From positions 1,116,001-1,180,000 of the forward strand of contig JAFHKR010000039.1 in the NCBI GenBank assembly GCA_017052515.1: a DNA stretch of 64,000 bases. Reading direction: 5' to 3'. The notes beneath the pieces were generated by a model. It saw only the letters and a list, made by a program, of their open reading frames with translations. It ran no database searches and was not told where the DNA came from. Shown here piece after piece: positions 51,657 to 59,642 of this stretch; the first letter of the stretch is position 1, and each line of letters opens with the position of its first letter. The DNA comes from Fictibacillus nanhaiensis. GTDB lineage: Bacteria; Bacillota; Bacilli; Bacillales; Fictibacillaceae. The translations under genes were made by a program, and so were the position numbers.

Positions 51657-52426
51657 ATGTTTAAATCTAATAATGTTCCGATCTCTGTGGGCAATGTGTA
51701 TGCCGTCAAGTTACCTGATGGCCGCTATGGAGCAATCAGAATTGTTGATAAACATAATCGATCTACAACTCTCGTAACCACTCCCTTGTTGATGGTAAAG
51801 CACCTAAAGAATTAATTTTCATTGGTAATATTCAGATGAAAGAAGAACGCCGCTTTCCCGGTTATAGTGGCGATTGGGATAAAGACACGGGAATAGAAGC
51901 TTATTATGAATGGCGTTGGGAACATGATCGAGAGAACTTTGAAATAGAAATGCGACAAGATGAGGAAAGAATGGCTAGAGAATCACTTGCTGAAGTTCAA
52001 GCACCTAAGAAAATGATGAGTGAAGAAATGTTTTGGTCTTTCATCTCTTTAGTAGATGATGAAGATACGGAAGCTGCTATTCAGAAGTTAGCAGGACTAG
52101 GTGTACGGGATATTAAGCAGTTTGAAGAAACCTTGTCTTATAAACTCTTTCAATTAGATACAGAAGAACACGCACGCAATATTGGAGTTTATTCCTACAA
52201 GGACGAAAATGAGCATTTTTTATATTTTCGATGCGCTGTCATTACCAAAGGTAGAGATTTTTATGAATTGGTATTACAAAACCCCATACATATGCCTGAA
52301 AACGATACGTGTGAGCCCCTACTCGATCTAGCTTCTGAAGCGTATGAGCTTCGCACCGGTAAAATTTTCGAATATGATACTGGTTGTGATTATGAAACTT
52401 TCTCCAATCACAAAGGTTGGGAATAG
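51657..52426 (+). pseudogene. DUF4240-type protein gene with a one-base frameshift
   Basis: ATG 51657, with GGAGG 5 bases upstream, opens a good N-terminal domain (VGNVYAVKLPDGRYGAIRIVDKHNRSTTLVTTP). Near 51783-51787 (CCC run) the homology moves frame to LVDGKAPKELIFIGNIQMKEERRF and stays open to 52426 with the DUF4240 region EEMFWSFISLVDDEDTEAAIQKLAGLG. One extra C in the CCC run would restore a 256-residue protein. Downstream in-frame ATG 51836 would give only the C-terminal 196 residues. Mutation or sequencing error. Confidence 0.8.
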
Positions 52427-52470
52427 CGTGACTAAGTGCTTTAGCTAAGGGTATAACCCATGCAAAATTT

Positions 52471-52556
52471 GTCGATATTTAGCAACTCGTCGATAAATGA
52501 TTGAAACTTGTGGAATTATTATTCAAACTCGTGGAATTATTGAGAAAATTTATGGA
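52471..52556. repeat. Phased 21-bp repeat array E (word CTCGTGGAATTAT)
   Basis: GT(C/G)GA-type copies start at 52489 (GTCGATAAAT), 52510 (GTGGAATTAT), 52531 (GTGGAATTAT) and 52552 (ATGGATTTA), each 21 bp apart; a further copy (GTCGATATTT) is at 52471. The flanks AACTC/AACTT are kept as well. It lies before the TOMM precursor; from 52557 to 52840 I see no gene. Confidence 0.78.
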
Positions 52557-52825
52557 TTTACGCTATAAACTTTTTGAATAACGTGGTTGAATACCCTATA
52601 TGGTATATATTGTGGATAAGAACAAGCCGCTAAAATGGAGCATAATTACAGATTTTCTCCTAGTTACAACTCACTGTTCTCTTAAAAAGCAAGAAAGTGA
52701 TTTCAAGCAACTTTTTTTCCTCAGAAATAACCATTCACCATCACTTTATGATCATTTTGATTTACTCCTAGCCTATGTTTAACCTCAAACACAGGCTGGT
52801 TCTTTTTCAACCACCCAATCCTGTA

Positions 52826-52853
52826 ACGGTGGACAGACTGTATCCATATTTTA
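52826..52853 (+). promoter_or_regulatory. Possible SigK-type promoter of the TOMM precursor
   Basis: CATATTTTA at 52845-52853 fits the SigK -10 CATAnnnTA, with AC at 52826-52827, 17 bp upstream. A start near 52862 would give a leader of about 45 bases before the ribosome site. It is a weak, visual match. Confidence 0.28.
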
Positions 52854-52921
52854 TTAGGAGGAATTTGAGCAGAGACTCTCTACTCGTTCTAGATCTGACA
52901 AAAAACAAGGAGGTGTTTGTA

Positions 52922-53233
52922 TTGGATAATAAACACCAATGGAATTTGGATGGATTAAGTACTGGAGACTTTCAAGTTAGTGGCGGTCAGCCACATCATC
53001 CCCAAGAACAGCAAGCACAAGACCCTCGTCTTATCATTCCTGGCTGTGTAATCGGAATCTGTTTTAATTTTTGTGGAGGTTGCGCAGTTTGTGGCGGATG
53101 CGGCGGTTGTGCTGGTCGTTGTGGAGGCTGTGGCGGTTGTGGGGGATGCGCTGGTCGTTGTGGTGGTTGCGGTGGTTGCGGTGGACGCTGTGGAGGCTGT
53201 GGCGGATGCGGCGGACGTTGCGGAGGACATTAA
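52922..53233 (+). CDS. TOMM precursor peptide, heterocycloanthracin/sonorensin type
   Basis: A 103-residue ribosomal precursor. The TTG at 52922 is the start because AAGGAGGTG lies 6-8 bases upstream; longer readings have no such site. Residues 1-40 are a polar leader with LDGLSTGDF and many Gln/Asp/Pro. The core from residue 41 has 18 Cys (42, 47, then 51-100) in Cys-Gly-Gly units interrupted by Ala-Gly-Arg or Gly-Gly-Arg. The following enzymes should cyclise Cys to thiazolines and oxidise them to thiazoles. Core length and Cys count are high. Product activity (antibacterial or other) is inference from related clusters. Confidence 0.92.
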   Translation: MDNKHQWNLDGLSTGDFQVSGGQPHHPQEQQAQDPRLIIPGCVIGICFNFCGGCAVCGGCGGCAGRCGGCGGCGGCAGRCGGCGGCGGRCGGCGGCGGRCGGH

Positions 53234-53312
53234 TCAGATAAATGCTGAAGAAGAAGTAACAGGGGGCTTTGCTCAAGTTTTTGAGCATCAGTCCTCTATT
53301 TTATTTTTCATT

Positions 53313-53344
53313 CGCTACAGGCATGGTTTCGTCTCCCTGTAGCG
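53313..53344 (+). terminator. Hairpin between precursor and modification genes
   Basis: CGCTACAGG and CCTGTAGCG form a perfect 9-bp stem with a 14-base loop, 80 bases past the precursor stop. No T run follows, so it may be a partial terminator or an RNA-stabilising 3' end that raises precursor over enzyme levels. Confidence 0.55.
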
Positions 53345-53389
53345 GACAATTTCTACAAATGTATTTTTAGAATTACAAACATAAATATA

Positions 53390-53481
53390 TTCGCGGTAAT
53401 CCATATAATTTCACGATAATCCGCGATATATTCACGTTATAAATTTTTTATTCACGATAATCGCTTTATATTCACGTTACT
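53390..53481. repeat. Phased 20-21-bp repeat array F (word TTCACGATAAT)
   Basis: Copies TTCGCGGTAAT, TTCACGATAAT, TTCACGTTATA, TTCACGATAAT and TTCACGTTACT start at 53390, 53410, 53431, 53451 and 53471, intervals 20, 21, 20 and 20 bp. It fills most of the 330-base gap inside the TOMM cluster. Its complement (TCGTGAATA) resembles the words of arrays B and E. Confidence 0.85.
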
Positions 53482-53563
53482 CAATTGCCTCATAACAAAC
53501 TGACATAACGGACAAGCAGAATCCATACAAATAGATGATGAGCATTAGGTTAGGAGGGGTATC

Positions 53564-55438
53564 ATGCCAGGCGTCACTCTCTCAATGTGTTTAAAAATAA
53601 ACCGAGACACGTTCATCTATCCACAGCATAACGGCGGCGTTTATCTCCGAAATAACGTGACTTCTATACAAATGGAAGGAAATACAATTGAGCAATGGGT
53701 GCAAAAATTAGTTCCCATGCTAGATGGCAGCCGTTCTATAGAAGAAATTACAGACGGTCTGCCTGATCCTTATAAAGAGCAAGTCTTTAAGATCGCTGAA
53801 GTGTTATACAAAAATGGTTTTGTTCGCGATACGAGTCAGGACCTTCCACATCAGCTTTCCCCTGCACTTTTGGAAAAATATGCATCACAGATTGAGTTTA
53901 TTGATCATCTCAGCCACTCTGGCGCGCATCGTTTTCAAAAGTATCGCGAGTCCAAAATCGCAGTAATAGGCTGTGGTCCACTTCTCTCATCTCTCACAGC
54001 TTCCCTTTTGCAATCAGGACTTCCGGCATTCACCATTTTCCACACGAACACGAAACAAAATGAAACAAATAATCTAAAAGAATTAATGAAATCTGCTACA
54101 AAAACAGAGCCTGAATCTTCCTTTACACTTCTTCCTTTTAATGAAAACAGTTGTACAGAAGATCTAGCAAACATTGAATATGTACTCTATGCAAATGAGG
54201 TTGAAAATACAGATCAACTCTCCATAATTCAAAAAGTATGCAGAGATCAATCAAAATTATTTTTACCCGTTACGTTACAAAACCATCAAGCTTTTGTCGG
54301 TCCTCTTCAATTAACGGATTCTGCTGCATGCTGGAAAACAGCTTCTTTACGTTTGGGTAAAAAAGATAACAAAAAGACTAAATTCAAATCTTCACGCACT
54401 GCTTCTAACTTGCTTGCGAACGTCACTGTATTTATGCTGTTCAAAGTAATTACAGGAGTACAGGAAAATCCCGAAAATGTCATCTACCAACTGAACGTGG
54501 AAACATTAGAAGGAAAATGGCATCCGGTTTTCCCTCACCCGCTCGTGACTAACAATATTAAAATTGAAGCGATTGAGGATCCTCTTTTGTTTATAAAGAA
54601 AGCGCCTACCCGAGAAGTTGATCTTCACTCATTGTTTTATCAAATTACATCAAGTGACACTGGAATATTCCAAAAGTTTGAGGAAGAGGATTTAAGCCAG
54701 CTACCCTTGTCACAGTGCAACGTACAAGTAGCTGATCCTTTTGGTGAAAGTGAGCCAGAAGTGATCACAGCAGCAGACAGAACACATGAGGATGCCCGGT
54801 TAGAAGCAGGTTTATCTGGAATTGAAACATACGTTAAGAAGTTATTTAAGAATTCACCGGAAGTTATGAGTGTTGGAATCGGGCGGTCTGCAGCAGAAGG
54901 AATGTGTAGAGCACTGCAAAACAGCCTGCAAGAAATCTTCACGAAGTCTCATAACAGAATTCAAGTTTCTGCAGAAGTTGATCCAATTTCCATTCAAGAC
55001 GCATATTCCACCTTTTTAATTCAAGCATTATCAACGCTTGATGAAGAAATCAAACTTTTTTTAGGAACTAAAATCCATGGTTTTCCTGTAGTATGGGTTC
55101 AGCAGGATCGTAATTATTTCGGCTCTATCGGTCTAGATGAGAACCGTGCTTTACAAAATGCACTACAAGGAGCACTTATGTACCGGCAAAATAAAGAAAC
55201 AATCCATATCAAGAATTGCATAAAGTCATCAGCTACCATTTCAACCACCGGACTTCAAACGATTACCCTTTCAGAATCAAAAGAAGAAACACTAACATAC
55301 ACATTGACATCAGCTCTACAAACGTTAAAAAATACCAACTGTAAAGCAACGTTATACACGCTGCATGCAGAAACCATTCTAAATGAAAATACCTCTGGCA
55401 TTTTTGGAATCACACTCTCTTCGGAGGTACAATCATGA
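53564..55438 (+). CDS. ThiF-like TOMM maturation protein (ocin_ThiF_like)
   Basis: A 624-residue protein of the group annotated as putative thiazole-containing bacteriocin maturation protein. The N-terminal 100 residues have the winged, RRE-like pattern (GGVYLRNNVTSIQMEGNTIEQWVQKLVPMLDGSRSIEEI) that binds precursor leaders; an E1/ThiF-like Rossmann segment IAVIGCGP starts at residue 132, and the C-terminal half is variable. It lacks obvious adenylation Arg and catalytic Cys residues, as is usual for TOMM docking partners. AGGAGGGG precedes the ATG. It overlaps the next gene by 4 bases. Confidence 0.87.
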   Translation: MPGVTLSMCLKINRDTFIYPQHNGGVYLRNNVTSIQMEGNTIEQWVQKLVPMLDGSRSIEEITDGLPDPYKEQVFKIAEVLYKNGFVRDTSQDLPHQLSPALLEKYASQIEFIDHLSHSGAHRFQKYRESKIAVIGCGPLLSSLTASLLQSGLPAFTIFHTNTKQNETNNLKELMKSATKTEPESSFTLLPFNENSCTEDLANIEYVLYANEVENTDQLSIIQKVCRDQSKLFLPVTLQNHQAFVGPLQLTDSAACWKTASLRLGKKDNKKTKFKSSRTASNLLANVTVFMLFKVITGVQENPENVIYQLNVETLEGKWHPVFPHPLVTNNIKIEAIEDPLLFIKKAPTREVDLHSLFYQITSSDTGIFQKFEEEDLSQLPLSQCNVQVADPFGESEPEVITAADRTHEDARLEAGLSGIETYVKKLFKNSPEVMSVGIGRSAAEGMCRALQNSLQEIFTKSHNRIQVSAEVDPISIQDAYSTFLIQALSTLDEEIKLFLGTKIHGFPVVWVQQDRNYFGSIGLDENRALQNALQGALMYRQNKETIHIKNCIKSSATISTTGLQTITLSESKEETLTYTLTSALQTLKNTNCKATLYTLHAETILNENTSGIFGITLSSEVQS

Positions 55439-57375
55439 CTCAAAAAATTATAATGATCGGAAATGGTAGTATTGCAAACGACGTCTACCAACAACTACAT
55501 GCAACCTACCACATCTCTCGTTTTAAAAAGGTTGAAGATGCGGAAATCAATCATGAAAAGTTAGCGTTAGTTCTTCATGATAGTTGGAATCCAGCTCAGC
55601 ATTTAAAGGCAGAGAAATTGTTTAGAAACAACAACATGCCATGGCTGCGCGGCTTTGTTTTCTTTGGTGAAGCACACGTTGGTCCACTTGTTCATCCAAA
55701 CCAACCAGGCTGCTCACAATGTGCAGATCTTCGCTTTTTCATGACTGGCCAAGACCGTAGAGAACATTTTCAAATGAAAGAATACCTATTTTCAAACGAA
55801 GATTTACCACGTGATGTTTGGGCTACTAATCTAGCACTCAATCAGACAGCTGCCCTTATTTGTAATGAAGTTGATCGTTTTATGCATGATGATACTCCGC
55901 ACACTCATGAAAACATATATCTGATGACCCTACAAACGTTCAAACTTACCAAACATTTCTTTTTACCAGATCCGTATTGTGAGACATGCGGTAACATACC
56001 ACTTGATACCGATGATATTGCCAAGATTGCACTTCAATCTAGTCCTAAAATTTCAACAGACGTCTATCGTTCCCGTTCAATAGATGAGCTACAAAACGTT
56101 TTAAGCCGAGATTATTTAGATAATCGTACTGGTCTTCTTAATTTTAAACGATATGACTTGATCTCTCCTTTTGCGGACACTGTAGTTAATCTACCTTTGC
56201 TCACTGGTAACGAACTGAACGCTGGTCGGACACATTCGTATCTTCATAGTGAGCAAGCGGGCATTTTGGAGGGACTTGAGCGGTATTGTGGTTATGCGCC
56301 ACGTGGAAAACGAACAATCGTTTATGAACCTTACAACAAAGTGAAAAATGTAGCTATGAATCCTCTATCAATCGGAACTCATTCACAGAAACAGTACAGT
56401 CAGCCGCATTATCCATTTAAACCGTTCGATTCAGACCGTCCGATCCACTGGGTGTGGGGATATTCGTTATCCGAGGACCGGCCTACATTGGTACCAGAAA
56501 CGTTCGCCTATTACAGCATGGGTGGTGGAGAAGGATTCGTTTATGAAACATCAAACGGCTGTGCAGTCGGTGGTAGTTTAGAAGAAGCTATTCTGTATGG
56601 AATCTTCGAGATCGTAGAACGTGACGCGTTTCTTATGACTTGGTACGGCGAACTGCCTATTCCACGTCTGGACATGAAATCAATCAACGATTCAGAGCTT
56701 CAGCTCATGGTTCAGCGTATCCTCCATGTGACAGGATTTGAGATTCAACTATTTAATGCCACGACAGAAAACGGAATTCCAAGTATTTGGGCGATGGCAA
56801 AAAATACGAAGAACGATGGCTTGAATCTGCTTTGCGCAGCAGGCGCTCATCTTGATCCATTGAGAGCAGCCAAAGGTGCCGTTCAAGAACTTTCAGGCAT
56901 GCTGCTTAATATGGAAGAAAGCTTTGTAAAGGACCGCAAGAAATATGAGAAGATGTTTCGAGATTCTAGTCTTGTTCGTCATATGGAAGATCACTCGATG
57001 GTTTACGGCTTAAAAGATGCAGAGAAACGCTTTTATTTTTTGCTGGATAAGCGGAAAGTGCGTGATTTTGAAGAAGAGTTTAAACCGGCTCGTCAAACTG
57101 ACGATCTTTTAGAGGACCTAAATAGTGTGCTGAAAATCTTCAAAAAACTAAATCTTGACGTAATCGTTGTGGATCAAACCGGACCAGAATTAAAACGGAA
57201 CGGTCTACATTGTGTAAAAGTGATCATACCTGGCATGCTGCCGATGACGTTCGGTCATCATCTCACTCGATTACAAGGATTGGATCGTGTCCTCACGGTA
57301 CCAATGAAGCTCGGATATGTGAAACAACCATTATCACTGGATGAGTTAAACCCACATCCTCACCCATTTCCGTAA
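55435..57375 (+). CDS. Fused E1-like/YcaO TOMM cyclodehydratase
   Basis: A 646-residue fusion. Residues about 1-210 are an E1-like C domain with zinc ligands C93-x2-C96 and C182-x2-C185; residues about 230-646 are the YcaO (D) domain with the ATP-site pattern SEQAGILEGLERYCGY and GSLEEAILYGIFEIVERDAF, ending in the PxPxP-type tail NPHPHPFP. YcaO uses ATP to phosphorylate the amide oxygen and cyclise Cys/Ser/Thr side chains to azolines. ATG overlaps the ThiF-like stop (ATGA). Its presence defines the cluster as TOMM. Confidence 0.93.
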   Translation: MTQKIIMIGNGSIANDVYQQLHATYHISRFKKVEDAEINHEKLALVLHDSWNPAQHLKAEKLFRNNNMPWLRGFVFFGEAHVGPLVHPNQPGCSQCADLRFFMTGQDRREHFQMKEYLFSNEDLPRDVWATNLALNQTAALICNEVDRFMHDDTPHTHENIYLMTLQTFKLTKHFFLPDPYCETCGNIPLDTDDIAKIALQSSPKISTDVYRSRSIDELQNVLSRDYLDNRTGLLNFKRYDLISPFADTVVNLPLLTGNELNAGRTHSYLHSEQAGILEGLERYCGYAPRGKRTIVYEPYNKVKNVAMNPLSIGTHSQKQYSQPHYPFKPFDSDRPIHWVWGYSLSEDRPTLVPETFAYYSMGGGEGFVYETSNGCAVGGSLEEAILYGIFEIVERDAFLMTWYGELPIPRLDMKSINDSELQLMVQRILHVTGFEIQLFNATTENGIPSIWAMAKNTKNDGLNLLCAAGAHLDPLRAAKGAVQELSGMLLNMEESFVKDRKKYEKMFRDSSLVRHMEDHSMVYGLKDAEKRFYFLLDKRKVRDFEEEFKPARQTDDLLEDLNSVLKIFKKLNLDVIVVDQTGPELKRNGLHCVKVIIPGMLPMTFGHHLTRLQGLDRVLTVPMKLGYVKQPLSLDELNPHPHPFP

Positions 57376-57401
57376 AATTGTATAAGAAAGGGGCATTGTA
57401 C

Positions 57402-58946
57402 ATGAACCTCGATGAGTTTATTTACAAACTTCATTACGAGACCGCTAAGATTACGCCGTCTGATTGGGAGGTGAACTGGGAAGATGCCCCGCTTCCCTAT
57501 AAATTGTACACAACAGATCTACCTAAATTTGAATTATCCATAAATCACTCTGACACCTTATCACCTAGTACTCACGCAACTCTAGACGACCTCAGTCAAT
57601 TTCTTATGTACTCCTATGGGATTACACAGTTGAGTGAGTCGTTTCTTTCCCTAGATTCAGAGGATACGTGGATGACGTATCGCCGCTATGTTCCCTCAGG
57701 CGGTGCACTCTATCCGAGTGAGGTTTATCTGTATCTGAAGCTCGTTGAACTACCCAATGGCATCTATCATTATGATGCAGCACATCATTCGTTGATTTGT
57801 CTGCGTGAAGGCAATTTTGATAATTATTTGAATCAAGCATTAGGAAATCGCTGCAATGTCTCAAAATGTTTTGCAACTGTTTTTGTATCCACTTTTTTCT
57901 GGAAGAACTTCTTTAAGTATCACAACTTCTCTTACCGTCTCCAAGGACTGGATGCTGGCTTTTTGATCGGCCAGATGCTAGAGGTTGGAAAACGCAAGAA
58001 GTTTGAGACTGGTGTTTATTATCAATTTTTAGATGAGGCAATCAACCACCTACTTGGGGTTCATGAAGATGAAGAAAGTGTGTATGCCGTTCTCTTTCTT
58101 TCTATAGATAACGAAATGGAATGGTTTAAAGATACAAAAGAAGTTGAGATTACCGCAAAAAAGCTAAGTGAAGAGTTTGATCCTATACATCATCAACATT
58201 ACATGAAGTCAAGTGTTATTCGCCCTTATCCTATGTTGCGTAAAATGAATCATGCATGTAAGTTGCATTCTTTTTCTTATAAAAAGCGTTCTAAAGATAT
58301 TGAACCTCATACTATAAAACTACCAACACAACCTAAAGATACTGCGGTTTCTTTTTCAAAAGCATGCCGAGATCGATATTCTCCTGGACAAGATTTTGTA
58401 ATAAAACCACTATCAATAGAAACTCTTTCCAGTCTGTTAAAAGATTTAAGTTCCATGTGTCACTATCGAAACGATATCGATCAAGATTTATCACTCTTAA
58501 CTTCCCGTGTTTCCCTTCGATTTACCGCTTATGGTGTAGAAGGGCTTTCTAATGGCTTGTATGAAGTCAATGATTCTACTCAGGAGTTCAAGCTGATTTC
58601 GCATGGAGATTATCGAACGGCTCAACAAGATGGTCTGCTTTCCGATTTTGTGAACATGGCACAGATTCCCCTTTCTTTTAATTTTAGCGGTAGCAACAAC
58701 CACTATCACGAACTTCATGGTTATCGAGGGCATCGGATTCAGCATATGGAAGTGGGCATACTAGCTCATAAATTACTTATCGCTGCCTCTGCACGAAATA
58801 TGAATGGTCATCCTGTCCTAGGATATGATGTACCATGGTACGATGGGCTGTTTAAAATAGTAAAGTTTAAAAGAACGAGTTTGCTTCAGATTCCAGTTGG
58901 TTACCACCGGCCACCGGCAAGATTACGAAGTCAATTGAATATGTAA
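57402..58946 (+). CDS. SagB-type FMN-dependent azoline dehydrogenase
   Basis: A 514-residue protein built as two nitroreductase-like halves, as in Bacillus SagB/ThcOx-type dehydrogenases. The first half has YRRYVPSGGALYPSEVYLYL near residue 90 (the SGGALYPxE FMN motif) and YRLQGLDAGFLIGQMLEVG; the second half repeats the fold weakly. It should oxidise azolines to aromatic thiazoles with FMN. The ATG at 57402 has AAAGGGG 8 bases upstream, preferred over TTG 57378. It is the last gene of the cluster; a terminator follows. Confidence 0.9.
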   Translation: MNLDEFIYKLHYETAKITPSDWEVNWEDAPLPYKLYTTDLPKFELSINHSDTLSPSTHATLDDLSQFLMYSYGITQLSESFLSLDSEDTWMTYRRYVPSGGALYPSEVYLYLKLVELPNGIYHYDAAHHSLICLREGNFDNYLNQALGNRCNVSKCFATVFVSTFFWKNFFKYHNFSYRLQGLDAGFLIGQMLEVGKRKKFETGVYYQFLDEAINHLLGVHEDEESVYAVLFLSIDNEMEWFKDTKEVEITAKKLSEEFDPIHHQHYMKSSVIRPYPMLRKMNHACKLHSFSYKKRSKDIEPHTIKLPTQPKDTAVSFSKACRDRYSPGQDFVIKPLSIETLSSLLKDLSSMCHYRNDIDQDLSLLTSRVSLRFTAYGVEGLSNGLYEVNDSTQEFKLISHGDYRTAQQDGLLSDFVNMAQIPLSFNFSGSNNHYHELHGYRGHRIQHMEVGILAHKLLIAASARNMNGHPVLGYDVPWYDGLFKIVKFKRTSLLQIPVGYHRPPARLRSQLNM

Positions 58947-58949
58947 AAA

Positions 58950-58978
58950 CCTGTGGCTAAGATGCCACAGGCTTTTTT
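58950..58978. terminator. Bidirectional terminator between the TOMM cluster and sdpI-like gene
   Basis: CCTGTGGC and GCCACAGG form the stem with a 6-base loop, with A and T runs outside on both strands. Confidence 0.85.
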
Positions 58979-58991
58979 GTGTGTAGAGCAT

Positions 58992-59642
58992 TTAGTTGCT
59001 GTTTGCATTCTTGTAACGATTGAAATAAACATAAGATGCAATCGTTGTGATGAGAACAGTTGCAAGAACTACAACAAGCATGCCCGCAAATTGATACACG
59101 GCTGGTAAAAAAGAGATAACGACAAGCAGAAGTCCTGCAACAACAAAAAGCTTCCCGCTTAATTGATGCGTCTTTCTCCATGTCTTTTCGTTAGCAAGTG
59201 TCCACGGTGTACGGACTCCGATAAAATAGTTGTGTTTGATTCGCGGCATGTAGTTTCCGAGTACGATAAAAAGTAAGCCGATCCCTAAATTTATGACTAG
59301 AGAGATATCTATATTAACTCCTAAACCATAGCTAATGATTATGGATTGAAGAAGTAAGAAGAACATATTCATAATCGTAATAAAAATCGTATAACTTCCA
59401 GAAAATTTCTTGTAGTTCTCTTTCTTCGGATCGATTCTTGGCATGAAGATAAACAACGCCATCAAAACAATCATTAACACTGGTGGAAAGAAAGCTGCAT
59501 ATTGTTTATCCCAATACCCATCCACTTTACCGTGTATGTTCCAATGCATCGGCATTTGATCAGGCAGGTAAGGATAAGCGATAGCACCGATCAGTACACT
59601 AAGTGCAATTAAAAGGTAACTCCATCCATACTTTTTCATCAT
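58992..59642 (-). CDS. SdpI-family immunity/membrane protein
   Basis: A 216-residue membrane protein: N-terminal DUF1648 segment with PDQMPMHWNIHGKVDGYWDKQ (about residues 27-47), several helices, and the SdpI domain with NYMPRIKHNYFIGVRTPWTLANEKTWRKTHQLSGK near residue 130-165. B. subtilis SdpI gives immunity to the SDP cannibalism toxin and also sequesters SdpR. Here it pairs with an ArsR-type SdpR gene, overlapping 4 bases, but no sdpABC toxin genes are in the window. Confidence 0.88.
   Translation of the reverse strand: MMKKYGWSYLLIALSVLIGAIAYPYLPDQMPMHWNIHGKVDGYWDKQYAAFFPPVLMIVLMALFIFMPRIDPKKENYKKFSGSYTIFITIMNMFFLLLQSIIISYGLGVNIDISLVINLGIGLLFIVLGNYMPRIKHNYFIGVRTPWTLANEKTWRKTHQLSGKLFVVAGLLLVVISFLPAVYQFAGMLVVVLATVLITTIASYVYFNRYKNANSN

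Noticed and set aside
52600-52782. 60-aa frame upstream of the TOMM precursor
   Set aside because: No ribosome site, low-complexity A/T-driven composition and no recognisable pattern.
52775-52921. N-terminal extension of the TOMM precursor
   Set aside because: The 49 extra codons have no ribosome site before ATG 52775 and include the likely promoter and the Shine-Dalgarno of the TTG start.
53073-53342. Val/Ala-rich plus-strand frame and Ser/Thr-rich minus-strand frames over the TOMM precursor
   Set aside because: They are out-of-frame readings of the GGTTGC-type repeat DNA. Only the frame with the AAGGAGGTG site and TTG at 52922 makes a sensible leader-core peptide.
5044-53481. The short phased arrays as CRISPR arrays
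   Set aside because: Repeat words are only 8-13 bases and the whole period is 20-21 bp, far below the 55-75-bp CRISPR period. No cas genes are nearby.
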